Source: Lentisphaeria bacterium (GTDB taxonomy: Bacteria; Verrucomicrobiota; Lentisphaeria; Victivallales; Victivallaceae). From it: a stretch of 64,000 nt of DNA. Shown in pieces: positions 39,209 to 50,098 of this stretch (position 1 is the first letter of the stretch; the number at the start of each line of letters is the position of its first letter). The stretch covers positions 4,092,001 to 4,156,000 of the forward strand of contig CP091727.1 in NCBI GenBank assembly GCA_022009855.1. Direction: 5' to 3'. The notes under the pieces are model-generated. The model did no database searches. It was not told the DNA's origin and worked only from the letters and a program-made list of their open reading frames with translations. The position numbers and the translations under genes were made by a program.

Positions 39209-40364
39209 TGCGGACTCTTGCGGAAATCCTCCCCGGAATCATCGAATTCCGCCACGCCCTGCACCGGATACCGGAGATGGCGGGGCGGAGTTCGAAACGT
39301 CGCGCGCCATCCGGGAGCGTCTGGCCAGACTGGATCTGGAGGTGCTGCCTCCGTTTCTCGGGACCGATGTCGTGGCGATTCTGCACGGACGCGGGCCCGG
39401 GCGGAACGTCACACTCCGGGCGGATATCGATGCTCTGCGGGTCCATGAGGAAACCGGCGCCGCCTACGCCTCCCGTCACGACGGCAGGATGCACGCCTGC
39501 GGCCACGACGGCCACGCGGCGATGGTGATGGGGGCGGCGGAGCTGCTCGCCTCGCGGCGCGACAGTTTTGACGGCAGTGTCCGTTTCGTCTGGCAGCCGG
39601 GGGAGGAGAATCGGGCGATGGGGCGCGATCTCATCGAGGCCGGTGCGCTGGAGAATCCGCGCGCCGATCTGGTGACCGCGCTTCACGGCATGCCCGGACT
39701 GCCGGTCGGTGTGCTGGCGTTGCGGAATGGAGCGATGATGGCGTCGTGCGCTCACTTCAAGGTGACGATCCGGGGCAGGGGAGGCCACAGCAGCCGCCCG
39801 CATCAGGCGGTTGACCCGGTGGTGGCGGCGGCGGCGGTTGTTGTCGAACTGCAGAGCGTAGTCTCCCGGCGGATCGATCCGCAGCAGGCCGCAGTGCTCA
39901 GCGTCTGCCGGATTGCCGGTGGCGAACTGGCCAACGTGATTCCCGACGAGGTGGTGCTCGAAGGCACCGCTCGCGCGCTCGACATGAATGTCGCCGCCGC
40001 GCTGGAGTCGGGATTGCGCGAGGTGGTCGACGCGGTTTCGCGGGCACACCGGACAAGCTGTGAAATCGATTACAGACTCTCCTATCCGGTGACGTTCAAT
40101 GCGCCGGAGCCGACGGCGCTTGCCCGCCGGGTGATCCGGGAGACGGTGGGGGAGGGGCGGTTCATCGAACTTGCCGAGTCGTCGATGGGGGCGGAGGATT
40201 TCTCCTGGTATCTGCGGCGCTATCCCGGCGTCTATGTGAAGCTGGGGACAGGAGAGGATTGCCCGGCGCTGCACAATTCGAAGTTCGATTTCCCCGATGC
40301 CGCACTGGCGGCGGGAATCGAATACCTGGTCAACTTTACATCAGCCGGATTAATGACAGAGTGA
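39205..40364 (+). CDS. M20D-family amidohydrolase; one frame break
   Basis: One G is missing in G4 39282-39285; corrected length 386. Peptidase M20D features are clear: RHALHRIPE, metal-binding Cys and His in HACGHDGH, the acidic WQPGEEN, dimerisation-domain HSSRPHQAVDP, and SSMGAEDFSWYL. Relatives hydrolyse N-acyl or aminoacyl amides (hippurate, N-acetyl-diaminopimelate, IAA-amino acids). The substrate here is unknown. It overlaps pyrC and hemW at both ends, so it is translated as part of the pyr run. Confidence 0.88.
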
Positions 40365-41448
40365 ACTACTATTTTCATGTCCCTTTCTGCCGGAGCAAGT
40401 GCGGTTACTGCGCTTTCTATTCCGAACCGAAACCTTCCACCCATATGATCGGGCGCTACCTCGAACGGATCGAATCCGATCTGGAGGCGTATGAACCGGA
40501 GGGTCCGTGTGAAACCATCAACTTCGGCGGCGGCACTCCCACGCTGCTCACCACCGCCCAGCTGGAACGGCTCTTCCGGGCGATCGAGAAGCGGCTGAAA
40601 CCGGAGGAAACGACCGAGATCTCCATTGAGGCCAATCCGGAGACGCTCGACCGGGAGAAGGTGCAGCTGATCCGCAGCTTCGCCAACCGGATCAGTCTCG
40701 GCGTGCAGTCGTTCCGGCCGAAGTTCCGCGACACGCTCGGTCGCGACTGCTGCCAGAAGGCGCTCCGGCAGGCGATTGAACTCATTGCGGAGGCGAAATT
40801 TCCGCACTGGAACTGCGACCTCATCTACGCGATTCCCGGGCAGAAGGGGGCGGATTTCCGTCACGATCTGGAGGAGGCGTTCGCCACCGGCGCCGACCAT
40901 GTCTCCTGTTACAATCTGACTCCGGAGGAGGGGGCCAGGCTCAGCGACCGGCTCATCCCGGACAAGGAGGATTCCGTGAAGATGTGGAAAAAGGCGGGGG
41001 AGCTGGCCGAAGCGGCCGGATTTCACCGTTACGAGATCAGCAACTACGCGAAGAAGAACGGCGAGTGTCGGCACAACGTCAACGTCTGGCGCGGCGGACT
41101 GCTGAAGGGATTCGGTCCGGCTGCCGCGAGTTTCGACGGCAGAAAACGTTCGATCCAGCCGGAGTCGATCCGCAGCTGGCTGCGCCGGTCGGTGCCCGAG
41201 TTCGACGAGATTCCGCTGGGGATCGCCTCAACGAGATCTTCGTCATCAATCTGCGGACCGCGAACGGATGGACACCGAAACTCTGGAAAACCGTTCCGGA
41301 GGCCGACTCCTGGCACCGCCGGGTGGAGGCTGCCCGGAAGGCCGCGTCGAAGACCTCCGACTCCTTCTTCGAAATCTCATCGCATCGGATCCGGCTGACC
41401 GAAGAGGGGATGCTCTTCTGGAACTCGGTTGCGGAGAGTATCATATGA
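40361..41448 (+). CDS. hemW: HemW-like radical SAM protein; one frame break
   Basis: A GTG start overlaps the preceding stop. One G is missing in the run 41218-41221; corrected length 362. The radical SAM cluster motif is C-x3-C-x2-C in HVPFCRSKCGYCAF. NFGGGTPTLL, ANPETL and RISLGVQSF are diagnostic of the HemN/HemW family, and the C-terminal part has the HemW-type NEIFVINLRTANGW block. HemW is a heme chaperone rather than the coproporphyrinogen oxidase. The next gene, truA, overlaps by ATGA. Confidence 0.88.
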
Positions 41449-42263
41449 GTCTGGAATCCACCCCCTATGAGCCGTCGCGCCGCTATCTTCTGGAGATCGC
41501 CTACGACGGCACCGGTTACAGCGGCTGGCAGATTCAGCCGCACCGGGTCGCCGTGCAGCAGCGGGTGCAGGAGGTGCTCTCCAAACTGTATGCCGGGCTG
41601 CCGATCCATCTGATCGGCAGCAGCCGCACCGATGCCGGCGTGCACGCGCAGCGGTTCGCCGCCTCCTATCTCACGCCGGTGCGGCCGGAGATTCCGCCGG
41701 AGAAGGTGTTGCGGGCGTCCAACCGGCTGCTGCCGCCGGACATCAAACTCCGGAGCATCCGCGAGGTGCCGCTGGAGTTTCACGCCCGCTACGACGCGCT
41801 GGGGAAGGCCTACACCTACGTGCTCAACCTCGGCGAACCGTCGCCCTTTTCCGACCGTTACACCTGGCGGCCGATTCACCGGATCGACGTGGAAAAGCTC
41901 CGCGCCGCCGCGCCGGTGTTGACCGGGACGCATGATTACTCCAGCTTCGTCGTGGAACGCAGCATGATCGAGGAGGCGGTGCGGACCATCTATCGAATCG
42001 ACGTGCAGGAGTTCGATCGATTCTGCTGTGTGACCTTCGTCGGAAATGGATTCCTCTACAAGATGATCCGCTGTCTGATGGGGACCCTGGAGGCGGCCGG
42101 CGCAGGGAAACTCACGCCCGGGGATGTGCGGAGGATTCTGAACGCGTGCGACCGCGCTGCCGCACCGGAAACCGCGCCTCCGCAGGGATTGTTTCTGATG
42201 AAGGTGTTTTATTCGCCGGAGGAGCGCGATTCCTTCCGGCTGGAATCTCTGCCGTTCTGCTGA
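41445..42263 (+). CDS. truA: tRNA pseudouridine(38-40) synthase
   Basis: The product has 272 residues. The catalytic Asp lies in SSRTDAGVHA, with YDGTGYSGWQIQP at the start and FVGNGFLYKMIRCLMGTL near the C-terminus, all typical of TruA. The enzyme modifies uridines 38-40 in the anticodon stem-loop of tRNAs. The start at 41445 overlaps the hemW stop. It ends the operon begun by pyrR. Confidence 0.96.
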   Translation: MSLESTPYEPSRRYLLEIAYDGTGYSGWQIQPHRVAVQQRVQEVLSKLYAGLPIHLIGSSRTDAGVHAQRFAASYLTPVRPEIPPEKVLRASNRLLPPDIKLRSIREVPLEFHARYDALGKAYTYVLNLGEPSPFSDRYTWRPIHRIDVEKLRAAAPVLTGTHDYSSFVVERSMIEEAVRTIYRIDVQEFDRFCCVTFVGNGFLYKMIRCLMGTLEAAGAGKLTPGDVRRILNACDRAAAPETAPPQGLFLMKVFYSPEERDSFRLESLPFC

Positions 42264-42277
42264 ACACAGGAGGGGGT

Positions 42278-43193
42278 ATGCCGGGAGAAAAAGTGCCGGA
42301 AAACACAATTCATCTCACGTTGAACCGGTATTGCGGATATGATTTCCGCTTCTGCATTTTCCTTGAGTCATACCAGCGAGGATGATCCTGGCAAGCTTTA
42401 TTACCGGAATTTCTGGAAAATCATCTACATCTTTTCCGGCAGCTGCCGCAAGTTCATCGACGGTGAAAGTTACGAGGTCCGGCCGAATATGCTTCTGCTG
42501 GTACATCCCGAGGAGCGAACCCGTTTCGAGGTGCCTCCGGGGGAGAAGCTGGAACTTTGCAATGTCATTTTTGCGCCGGAACTGATCGAATTCGGACGGC
42601 CTCTGCTGGAATCCCACGTGGAATTCATGAACTTCTTCAAGCCGGTCAAGCCGGTTCTCAACCGGGCTCAGCGCAGACGGCTCTACATGCAGGATGCGGA
42701 ACCGGTGGCGGGAAATCTGATTCGCTCCATGCTACGGGAATTCGAACAGGTCAAACCCGGTTATCGGAGCATCATACGGCTTCAGCTGGTGGAGCTTCTC
42801 TGCCGGATGGCCCGGCGGAGTGAACGGATGTTGCGCCGAAGCAACGGCGAGATGATGGCAAAACAGGCTGCCGATTATATCAGTGAACACTATCGGGAAC
42901 TTCAGAATGCCGATGAGCTGGCCGGGAAGTTCGGAGTCAGCCGGCAGTATCTGCATCGGATTTTTTCCCGATTTTACGGCTGTTCCGTCAACCGGGCTCT
43001 CTGTCGACATCGGCTGATGGTCGCCTGCCGCCTCCTGCAGGAGGCTCCGTTGCGGAGCATTTCGGAAATCTGCTATGCGGTCGGATTCAATGATCTCTCA
43101 TATTTCTACCGGAAATTCCGTGAGGAGTTCGGCTGCGTCCCGGGCGAGATGAGGAGGAACGCCATGCCGGCAGCAACGGAGGAGGGGCGGTAA
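42278..43193 (+). CDS. AraC-family regulator; one frame break
   Basis: The true start is ATG 42278, just after a perfect AGGAGG. One extra T in 42357-42360 moves the frame. Corrected length is 304. The N-terminal sensing domain shows WKIIYIFSGSCRKFIDG and NMLLLVHPEERTRFEVPPGE. The C-terminal double helix-turn-helix has ELAGKFGVSRQYLHRIFSR and ISEICYAVGFNDLSYFYRKF, ending CVPGEMR. No glycoside hydrolase is adjacent, so its target is not evident. It could be cotranscribed with truA, which ends 15 bases upstream. Confidence 0.88.
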
Positions 43194-43220
43194 CGCAGGG
43201 GCCCGCCGCGCCGCAACTCT

Positions 43221-43679
43221 TCAGTTTCTGCGGGCGGCCAGAAAGTTGTGCAGCGCTTCCAGACCGCTGAGAAATCCGTTCCGCCGTTCCTCCGAGAGAG
43301 TATTCAGAAAGTCGGCGGTGACATGGTCGAAGTTCTTTTCCCCTTCCAGAAAGCGCTTGCGGCAGTTCTCTGCGAGGCGGATGGCCACCGCCCGGCGGTC
43401 CTGTGGATTGTGATCCCGGCAGAGCACATCCTTGCGGACCAGCGCGTCGACCATTTCGGAAGCTGCGGCGGGGGTGATGTTGAGTGATTCCGCGAGTACT
43501 TTGAGTGTGACGCCCTCAGGAAATTCCCGGTTCAGGACGTAGACGATCTTGATCATCCGCAGTTGATTGAACGTGAGATTGAGAAAGGTCTGATCGATCA
43601 GACCGGCGTTGATATTCCGCATCCAGTCGGTCGCTTCGAACAGCGTCCGCCATACTCTGGTCGTCTCTTCGCGTTTCAT
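43221..43679 (-). CDS. MarR-family transcriptional regulator
   Basis: The product has 152 residues without frame break. The winged helix-turn-helix occupies residues 50-105 (LKVLAESLNITPAAASEMVDALVRKDVL followed by the wing DRRAVAIRL). The amino- and carboxy-terminal helices form the dimer interface as usual. A 6-bp inverted repeat at 43701-43721, just upstream of its start and facing murA, is a likely autoregulatory operator. Ligand unknown. Confidence 0.88.
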   Translation of the reverse strand: MKREETTRVWRTLFEATDWMRNINAGLIDQTFLNLTFNQLRMIKIVYVLNREFPEGVTLKVLAESLNITPAAASEMVDALVRKDVLCRDHNPQDRRAVAIRLAENCRKRFLEGEKNFDHVTADFLNTLSEERRNGFLSGLEALHNFLAARRN

Positions 43680-43700
43680 AGAGTGTTTTCCCGCAGAAAA

Positions 43701-43721
43701 AAGTTAGGTTTCCAATAACTT
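43701..43721. promoter_or_regulatory. Inverted repeat, candidate MarR operator
   Basis: AAGTTA (43701-43706) and TAACTT (43716-43721) are a perfect 6-bp inverted repeat with a 9-base spacer, 22 bases upstream of the MarR start codon. Confidence 0.5.
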
Positions 43722-43804
43722 AATACTTCCCTGATATTTTTGCAAATCCGGAGCGAACTTTTTTATCACGTTTTCCCAATTTGCGGAAATCTCGACCGCC
43801 GGGG

Positions 43805-43833
43805 TTGCATTTTTGCTCCCGGCGTCCTATAGT
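43805..43833 (+). promoter_or_regulatory. Sigma-70-type promoter of murA
   Basis: TTGCAT (43805-43810), 17 bases, TATAGT (43828-43833), 37 bases before ATG 43871. Confidence 0.65.
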
Positions 43834-43870
43834 TAGCAGAGAAACAATGCAATGTGAACAGGGAGGATTC

Positions 43871-45155
43871 ATGCGGAGTTTGGTGGTGAAGGGAGGAGCC
43901 GGGATCAGCGGCTCCGTGACGGTTTCCGGCAACAAGAACGCGGCTCTGCCGATGATTGCGGCGCTGCTGCTTACCGACGAGGAGACGGTGCTGCGAAACG
44001 TGCCGGACATTCTCGATGTCCGCACCATGCTCGATATCGCCGGGGAACTGGGGGCGGAATTCACCTTTGAAAACCACGTTCTGCGCCTGCGCTGTACGAA
44101 GATCCGGACCACCTGCGTGCCGCGGGAAATGTGTGCAAGAAACCGCACGAGCATCCTGTTCGCCGCGCCGCTTCTGGCCCGCTGCGGCCGTGCCGAACTC
44201 TATCCGCCGGGCGGGGATGTGATCGGACGCCGCCGGCTCGACGGTCATTTCTACGGACTCATCAAGCTCGGCGCTGCGATGTCCGCCGTCGACACCTACC
44301 AATTCGAAGCCACGGCCGGCCTGAAGGGGCGGGAGCTCTTTCTCGACGAAGCGAGCGTCACCGCCACGGAGCAGATTCTGATCGCCGCCGCAACCGCGAA
44401 GGGGCGCACTACGCTGTACAACGCCGCCTGTGAGCCGCATGTGCTGGATCTTGCCAGGCTGCTCAATTCGATGGGGGGCGAAGATCTCCGGCGCCGGGAG
44501 CAACACCATCCGGATCGACGGTGTCGAACGACTGCACGGCACAGATCACACCGTTGTGGGGGATCACATCGAGGCGGGCAGTTTTCTTGCGCTTGCGGCG
44601 GCGACGGGAGGGGAGATTACCGTCCACGGAACGGTGCCGCGTCACTACTGGATGCTTCGCCGCGTCTTCGAGCGTCTCGGCGTGTCGATGGAGCTGCACA
44701 CCGACCGGATCTTTCTGCCGGGCGGCCAGGAGCCGCACATCGAGTGTGATTTCGGCGGTCACATTCCGCAGATATCGGACGGCCCCTGGCCGCAGTATCC
44801 GTCGGACATGATGAGCTGCACGATCGTTGCCGCGACACAGAGCCGGGGAACGGTGATGTTCTTCGAAAAGATGTTTGAAAGCCGCATCTATTTCGCCGAC
44901 CGGCTGATCAGCATGGGGGCAAACGCGATCGTCTGCGATCCACATCGAGTGGTGATCACCGGGAAGGCGCAGCTTCATGCGGTAACGATGTCCAGTCCCG
45001 ACATCCGGGCGGGCATGGCGATGGTGATCGCTGCGCTCTGCGCCCGCGGCGAGAGTACCATCCATTCTGCCGAGGTGATCTACCGCGGCTATGAAAACCT
45101 CGTGGAGAAGCTCACGGGGCTCGGTGCCGACATTTCCGAACTTGTCAGTCGATGA
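43871..45155 (+). CDS. murA: UDP-N-acetylglucosamine 1-carboxyvinyltransferase with Asp in place of the fosfomycin-target Cys; one frame break
   Basis: MurA transfers enolpyruvate from PEP to UDP-GlcNAc, the first committed peptidoglycan step. One extra G in G6 44473-44478 splits the frame; the corrected 427 residues are normal length. SGNKNAALP with the catalytic-site Lys22, RTSILFAAPLLAR, DHIEAGSFLALAA and the C-terminal DIRAGMAMVIAAL are all in place. The loop that normally reads PGGC reads PPGGDVIGRR, so position 116 (Cys115 in E. coli) is Asp. Enzymes of this type, e.g. in Chlamydia and Mycobacterium, are active and insensitive to fosfomycin. Confidence 0.95.
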
Positions 45156-45254
45156 CTCTCTTCGGGAAAGTGGTGGAAAACTCGCCGCCGGGGATTGCCG
45201 AAGCGGGGAAGATGTGCTATTTTAATAAGACGCATAAACGCGTTCGTCAGGGAA

Positions 45255-46309
45255 ATGAGTTACGTTGCACGACTGAAAAAATTCTGCTGGTTTTTCGCCA
45301 AACTCGCCATCGCGGGGGGAATTGTCGTCTATCTGGTGCTGCGCAATCCGACGGAAATTCTCGACGGTTTCCGAAATTTCCGGTATGCCTGGCTTCTGCC
45401 GGCGCTGGCGGTCTATCTTTTCATATGCTGGTGTGCACCTGGCGCTGGTACCGGCTCACCCGCATTCTGCATGTACAGCTGGGCAGATTCGAGGCGCTTT
45501 CGCTGACCATGCAGGGGTATTTCTTTTCGCTGGTGATTCCCGGCGGCGCGATCGGCGGGGATGTGGTGAAGATGGGAGTGCTTACCCGACGGTCGCGGGC
45601 CGGGGAGAAAATGGAAGGCGCATTCACCATCCTGATGGACCGCATTGTCGGAATGATTGCGCTCTTCATGCTCGCTCTGATTCTGCTCGGGCCGGCGGTA
45701 CCGCTGCTCATGCGGATCGATGTCCCGGGGCTGAATCTTACTGACGGGATGCGGGAGATTCTGATTCTCGGTCTCGGCTGCCTCTGTGTCGCCGGCCTCG
45801 GAGCGAGCTGTGTGATCTTCTTCCACCGGCTGTTGGAGCGGCTGCCGCTGTTCGGGCGTCTGATGCACTGGGGCGATCGGATTTCCGGCGGTATGGTGAC
45901 GCGGCTCACCCGTGCGACCGACACCTACCGCCACTCCTGGAAGGAGCTTTCGATACTGACGGTGCTCAGCGTTTTCTTCATCCACCTGATGACCTCGCTG
46001 ACCTTCTGCATTCTGTTGATCGGACTCGGCATCGAAGTGCCGCTTTTTGCACTGATCGTGGCGACGACCATCGGGAACATTGTCGGGTTGATTCCGCTTT
46101 TTCCCTCCGGAGTCGGCGGGCGTGACGTGGCGACAATCACCATACTTGTTGCCGGGGGAGTTGCCGCGGGCGATGCGAAGACCGGTCAGCTGATCTACAC
46201 GGCGATCGTGCTGTTTTTCAATCTGATCGGCGGGGTTTTCTTCCTCATCGATCCGGGCCGCCGGGAAACGGAACAGCTGCTGGAACGTGAATTGGACAGT
46301 GAATCATGA
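45255..46309 (+). CDS. UPF0104 / lysylphosphatidylglycerol synthase-type membrane protein; one frame break
   Basis: One T is missing in the run 45418-45421; corrected length 351. There are about eight hydrophobic helices. The family pattern is evident in CTWRWYRL, FFSLVIPGGAIGGDVVKM, ILMDRIVGMIALF and LIPLFPSGVGGRDV. These proteins (AglD2/YbhN-like) are lipid flippase or LPG-synthase membrane parts without the catalytic domain. A -35/-10 pair TTGCCG-17-TATTTT at 45195-45223 could start transcription here. The 3' end overlaps the MTHFR gene. Confidence 0.8.
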
Positions 46310-47738
46310 GAGACCTGCAACTTGAAATCAATTTTGCGAAACACGGCAACCGTTTTCGCGAGGCGCTGAATCGGGGGAATTCGTCCTGCTGATCGAAAAC
46401 GCCTCTCCGGGGCGGGACAACGATCCGGCGGCGAGCGCCGACCGGTTGGCCGCACTGGAGTCCGCCGTCCTCGGCATCGAAGGAGTCAACGCTGCGCTTG
46501 CGATCACCGACCGCTACCACAATCTCGACGTCTGGCGGGCGGCGGAGTACGCCAGCGCGCTCTCTCCGGAGAATCGCGACCGGCATGTGATCTACCTTTC
46601 CGGACGGGACACTTCGCCGGAGGAGGTGCACAATCTCGCGGTTATCGCGGGCAATGCGGGGAACTGCAACATCGTTCCGGTGACGGGCAGCGCGCTGCCC
46701 GGCGATACCGCGCGCGAGTGCCGCCGCCGTACCTTCACCGAGAGCGTCGAAATTCTGCGGATGCTCGGTGGCGGAACCGGGGATGTCGGATTCTTCACAG
46801 GGGCGACCGTCAATCCCTTTCAGTATACCCCTTACACGTTGATGGGGCAGTATTTCAAATTGGTCAAGAAGATCAATTGCGGAGCGTCGTTCATCGTGAC
46901 GCAGGCGGGGTGGGACATGCTCAAACTCCAGTCTCTGCGCTGGTATTTCATCGGGCGGAGTCTCTTCTACCCGATGATCGCGCGACTGGTGCTGCTGACT
47001 CCGGACAAGGTGGAACGCATTCTTGCCGGAGAGTATCCGGGGATCAACATTTCCGGCGATTTCCGGAAGATTCTGGAGAAGGAGCTTCACTATTCGGTCA
47101 ATCAGTTTGAATCCGCTCAGCTCCGCCGTCTGGAACTTCAGGCCGCCGGCTGCCGTCTGCTGGGATTCAGCGGCATCCAGCTTGCCGGAGCGGAGTTGCC
47201 GAGCCGGGCGAAAATCGCCGCCGAACGGATCGCCGGGGCTCTGCGGGAGTTCACCAGTTTTGAACAGTGGATCGACGAATACAACTCCTATCTGGCCCGG
47301 ACCGAAATGGCGCCGTTTTCCAGCAGTTTCTATCTGTACGACCGGACACTGCATCGACCGTATCCGGAAGGTGAGCTGTCGGTTCCCAACGACATCGGCG
47401 AAGCGAAGATTTCCGGCGGGGAGAAATTCGGATTCCGGTTGCGCAGATTTCTCTTCGCCCATGCCGATCGGCAGCGCGCCGGAAGCGGGCGGCTCTTCAA
47501 AAAGCTGCTGGCCGGTTGCCGTTCGTGTGCGAACTGCCGGCTGCCGCTCACGGAATATGTCTGCACGGAGAACTGCCCGAAACGATTGTCAAACGGACCG
47601 TGCGGCGGAGTCCGTCCCCGCGGAGAGTGTGAACTCGGCGGCGGAGAATGCGTTCACAGCCGGATCGTCAGGATGGCGCACTGGAACCGCACCCTGCAGA
47701 AACTGGAAGACACTTTCCCCGGGGCGGGGAGAGGATAA
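46306..47738 (+). CDS. Methylenetetrahydrofolate reductase with C-terminal Cys-rich MTHFR_C domain; one frame break
   Basis: One G is missing in 46373-46377; corrected length 477. The N-terminal TIM barrel is MTHFR-like (FVLLIENASPGRDND, then GDVGFFTGATVNPFQY and a flavin-barrel region with FIVTQAGWDMLKL). The last 90 residues carry a Cys cluster (CRSCANCRLP, CTENCPKRLSNGPCGG) as in the MTHFR_C zinc-binding domain of acetogen-type enzymes. It reduces methylene-THF to methyl-THF, possibly with ferredoxin rather than NAD(P)H as donor. The start overlaps the preceding stop. Confidence 0.85.
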
Positions 47739-47764
47739 ACGATATAACGGAAATGAGGTGAAAT

Positions 47765-48997
47765 ATGGCTCAGTTGCTGCCGTTCCACGGCCTGTTGCCG
47801 TCGGTCGAGCGGGTTGCCGCCGTCGCCGCGGTTCCCTTACGATGTGGTCAGTTCCCGCGAAGCCGCGGAACTGGCGAAAGACAATCCCTGGTCGTTTCTG
47901 CACGTTTCCCGACCGGAGATCGATCTGGAACCGGGGATCGATCTGCACGATGAACGGGTTTACGCGCAGGCGGCTGCGGCGTTTCAGAGACTCTGCCGCG
48001 AAGTGCCGCTGACACTGGACAAGGAGGAACACCTCTACGTCTACCGGCTGGTGATGAACGGGCGGGCGCAGACCGGAGTGCTCGGCGCTGCTTCCGCCGA
48101 GGAGTACCGCCCGGCATCATCAAAAAGCATGAGAAGACCCGGCAGGACAAGGAGGACGACCGCACCCGCCACGTGATGGAGCTGCGTTCGCACACCGGCC
48201 CGGCTTTCTTCACCTATCGGGACAGGGAGGAGATCGACGCCCTGATCGACCGGGAGACGGCGAAAAAGCCGCTTTTCGACTTCACCGCGCCGGACGGGAT
48301 TCAGCATACGCTCTGGCGGCTGGATGAAAAGGCCAGCCGGGAGCTTTCGAAGCTGTTCGCCGACCTCGTGCCGGTCTTCTATATCGCCGACGGGCACCAT
48401 CGCAGCGCGGCTGCGGCGCGTACCGCCGCCGAATGCGCGCCGAAGAATCCGAACCACACTGGTAAAGAGGATTATAACTACTTCCTGACGGTGGCGTTTC
48501 CGGCGACGCAGCTGCGGATCCTGCCCTACAACCGGGTGGTGCGCTCGCTCAACGGGAACAGTCCGGCGGGATTTTTAACGCTGGTGGGCGAGAAGTTCCA
48601 GATCACGCCGGCCGAGGATGGGGAAGTTGCCCGTTCCGGGGAGTTCAAGTTCTACATGGCGCATGAGTGGTACCTGGCCCGGCCGAAATTCGATGTCGCT
48701 TCGCTCGGCGTCATTGAGCGTCTTGATGTCAGCATTCTGCAGGACAATGTTCTTGCGCCGATTCTCGGCATCGAGGATCCGCGCACCAGCCGGGAGATCG
48801 ACTTCATCGGCGGAATCCGCGGCATCGGTGAACTGGAGAAACTGGTCGATTCCGGCCGGTATGCGATCGCTTTTTCAATGTATCCCACTACGGTGGAACA
48901 GCTGATGGCGATTGCCGACGCGGGGGCCATCATGCCGCCCAAATCGACCTGGTTCGAACCGAAGCTTCGTGACGGGCTGGTCTGCCACAACTTCTGA
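47765..48997 (+). CDS. DUF1015-family protein; two frame breaks
   Basis: An extra T at 47837-47838 and a missing C at 48110-48112 must be corrected; this gives 410 residues, the family's normal length. Diagnostic blocks are AVPYDVVSSREA, NPWSFLHVSRPEIDL, HTGPAFFTYRD, VFYIADGHHRSAAAARTA and the C-terminal MPPKSTWFEPKLRDGL. The biochemical function is unestablished; the family often sits beside serine and one-carbon genes. Here it follows MTHFR by 26 bases and is ended by a strong terminator, consistent with a one-carbon link. Confidence 0.88.
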
Positions 48998-49014
48998 GCT
49001 TCTGATGGATAGTG

Positions 49015-49052
49015 CGCCGCATCCGGATTTTCTGCCGGGTGCGGCGTTTTTT
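49015..49052 (+). terminator. Strong intrinsic terminator of the murA-DUF1015 unit
   Basis: CGCCGCATCCGG (49015-49026) and CCGGGTGCGGCG (49035-49046) form a 12-bp stem with one G-T pair and an 8-base loop, followed by six T. Confidence 0.92.
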
Positions 49053-49063
49053 GTCGGGGAGGA

Positions 49064-49903
49064 TCACACCTCTACGGAAAGTCCGTCGAAGGCGACTTCG
49101 ATTCCATGAGGGGCGAAGAAGGCTTCGAGATCGGTATGAAGCGCTTTGCCGTTGTGGGAGAAATGGTTGACGAAAACTCTGGTTTCGGAGGTGAGGCAGC
49201 CGAGCTCCGCAAGGCGGTCGCGGAATGCGAGGACGGTATTGACTCCCATATGGCCGTCGCGCAGATCGGGCGTGCCGAGGGCACAGGTGCAATCGAGTGA
49301 GACCAGGTCGAGGCGGACTCCTTTCAGGCATTCCCACTCCGATTCGGCGAGATAGCCGGTGTCGTTGGCGAGCAGGAAGTTTTTTCCGCCACGGCGGATG
49401 ACGTAGATCAGACCATTGAGCCCGGGACAGTGGTTGGCGCGCAGCGGCAGAAGTTCGATCTCTCCGTCACGGAGCCACTCTCCGGGAGCGGCTGGAAGCG
49501 GCTGGAGGCGCAGATCGCGCAGATCGTAGATGTTGTTGCTGTGGGAGGCAACGAAGGAGAGAATGGCGCAGAAGATGCTGGGCGCGCCGATGATTGTGAG
49601 GTCGTGCGTCACCTGACTGTACCACGGTGAGCGCCGCCAGCAGAATTCAGCCGGGGAAAGATGATCTTCGTGCGGATGCGTGAAGATCACCCGTTCGAGC
49701 CGGGTGAGGTCGATCTGAAACTCTGCGACCTGCCGGAAGGCGTCCGGACCGAAATCGACCATGGTGTCGGAGTCGACAAGGTAACTGCACCGGCTGCGGA
49801 ACTCTTTGCCGCCCAACTTTTTCGCCCGGGCGCAGAGAGGGCACTCACACCAGAGAGCCGGAATGCCTTCCGCCGCCGCCGTGCCGAGAAATGTCACTTT
49901 CAT
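49064..49903 (-). CDS. MBL-fold hydrolase, PhnP/RNase Z-like
   Basis: From ATG 49903 the product has 279 residues. It opens MKVTFLGTAAAEGIP, then a Cys pair WCECPLCARAKK as in PhnP-type phosphodiesterases. The metal motif is THPHEDH (H-x-H-x-D-H), with later ligands in RANHCPG, LLANDTG and FVNHFSHNG. PhnP hydrolyses cyclic ribose phosphates in phosphonate breakdown; no phn genes are nearby, so the substrate is open. No frame break. Confidence 0.82.
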   Translation of the reverse strand: MKVTFLGTAAAEGIPALWCECPLCARAKKLGGKEFRSRCSYLVDSDTMVDFGPDAFRQVAEFQIDLTRLERVIFTHPHEDHLSPAEFCWRRSPWYSQVTHDLTIIGAPSIFCAILSFVASHSNNIYDLRDLRLQPLPAAPGEWLRDGEIELLPLRANHCPGLNGLIYVIRRGGKNFLLANDTGYLAESEWECLKGVRLDLVSLDCTCALGTPDLRDGHMGVNTVLAFRDRLAELGCLTSETRVFVNHFSHNGKALHTDLEAFFAPHGIEVAFDGLSVEV

Positions 49904-50098
49904 CGTAAACGGATTTTCCTTTTTTGAGATTGCGGTTGCGTTACAATACACTCCCGATGAAAGAAAAGCAATCCCGCAAAACATCTTCCCCGTTTTTTCC
50001 AGCCCGGAGCCGGTTCCGCACAACCGCCGTCGTTGTGTCGGCTTCCGGTCGGACTGGGAGGCATGAAAACGGGCAGAAAACCTGTATCGCAGAATTTT

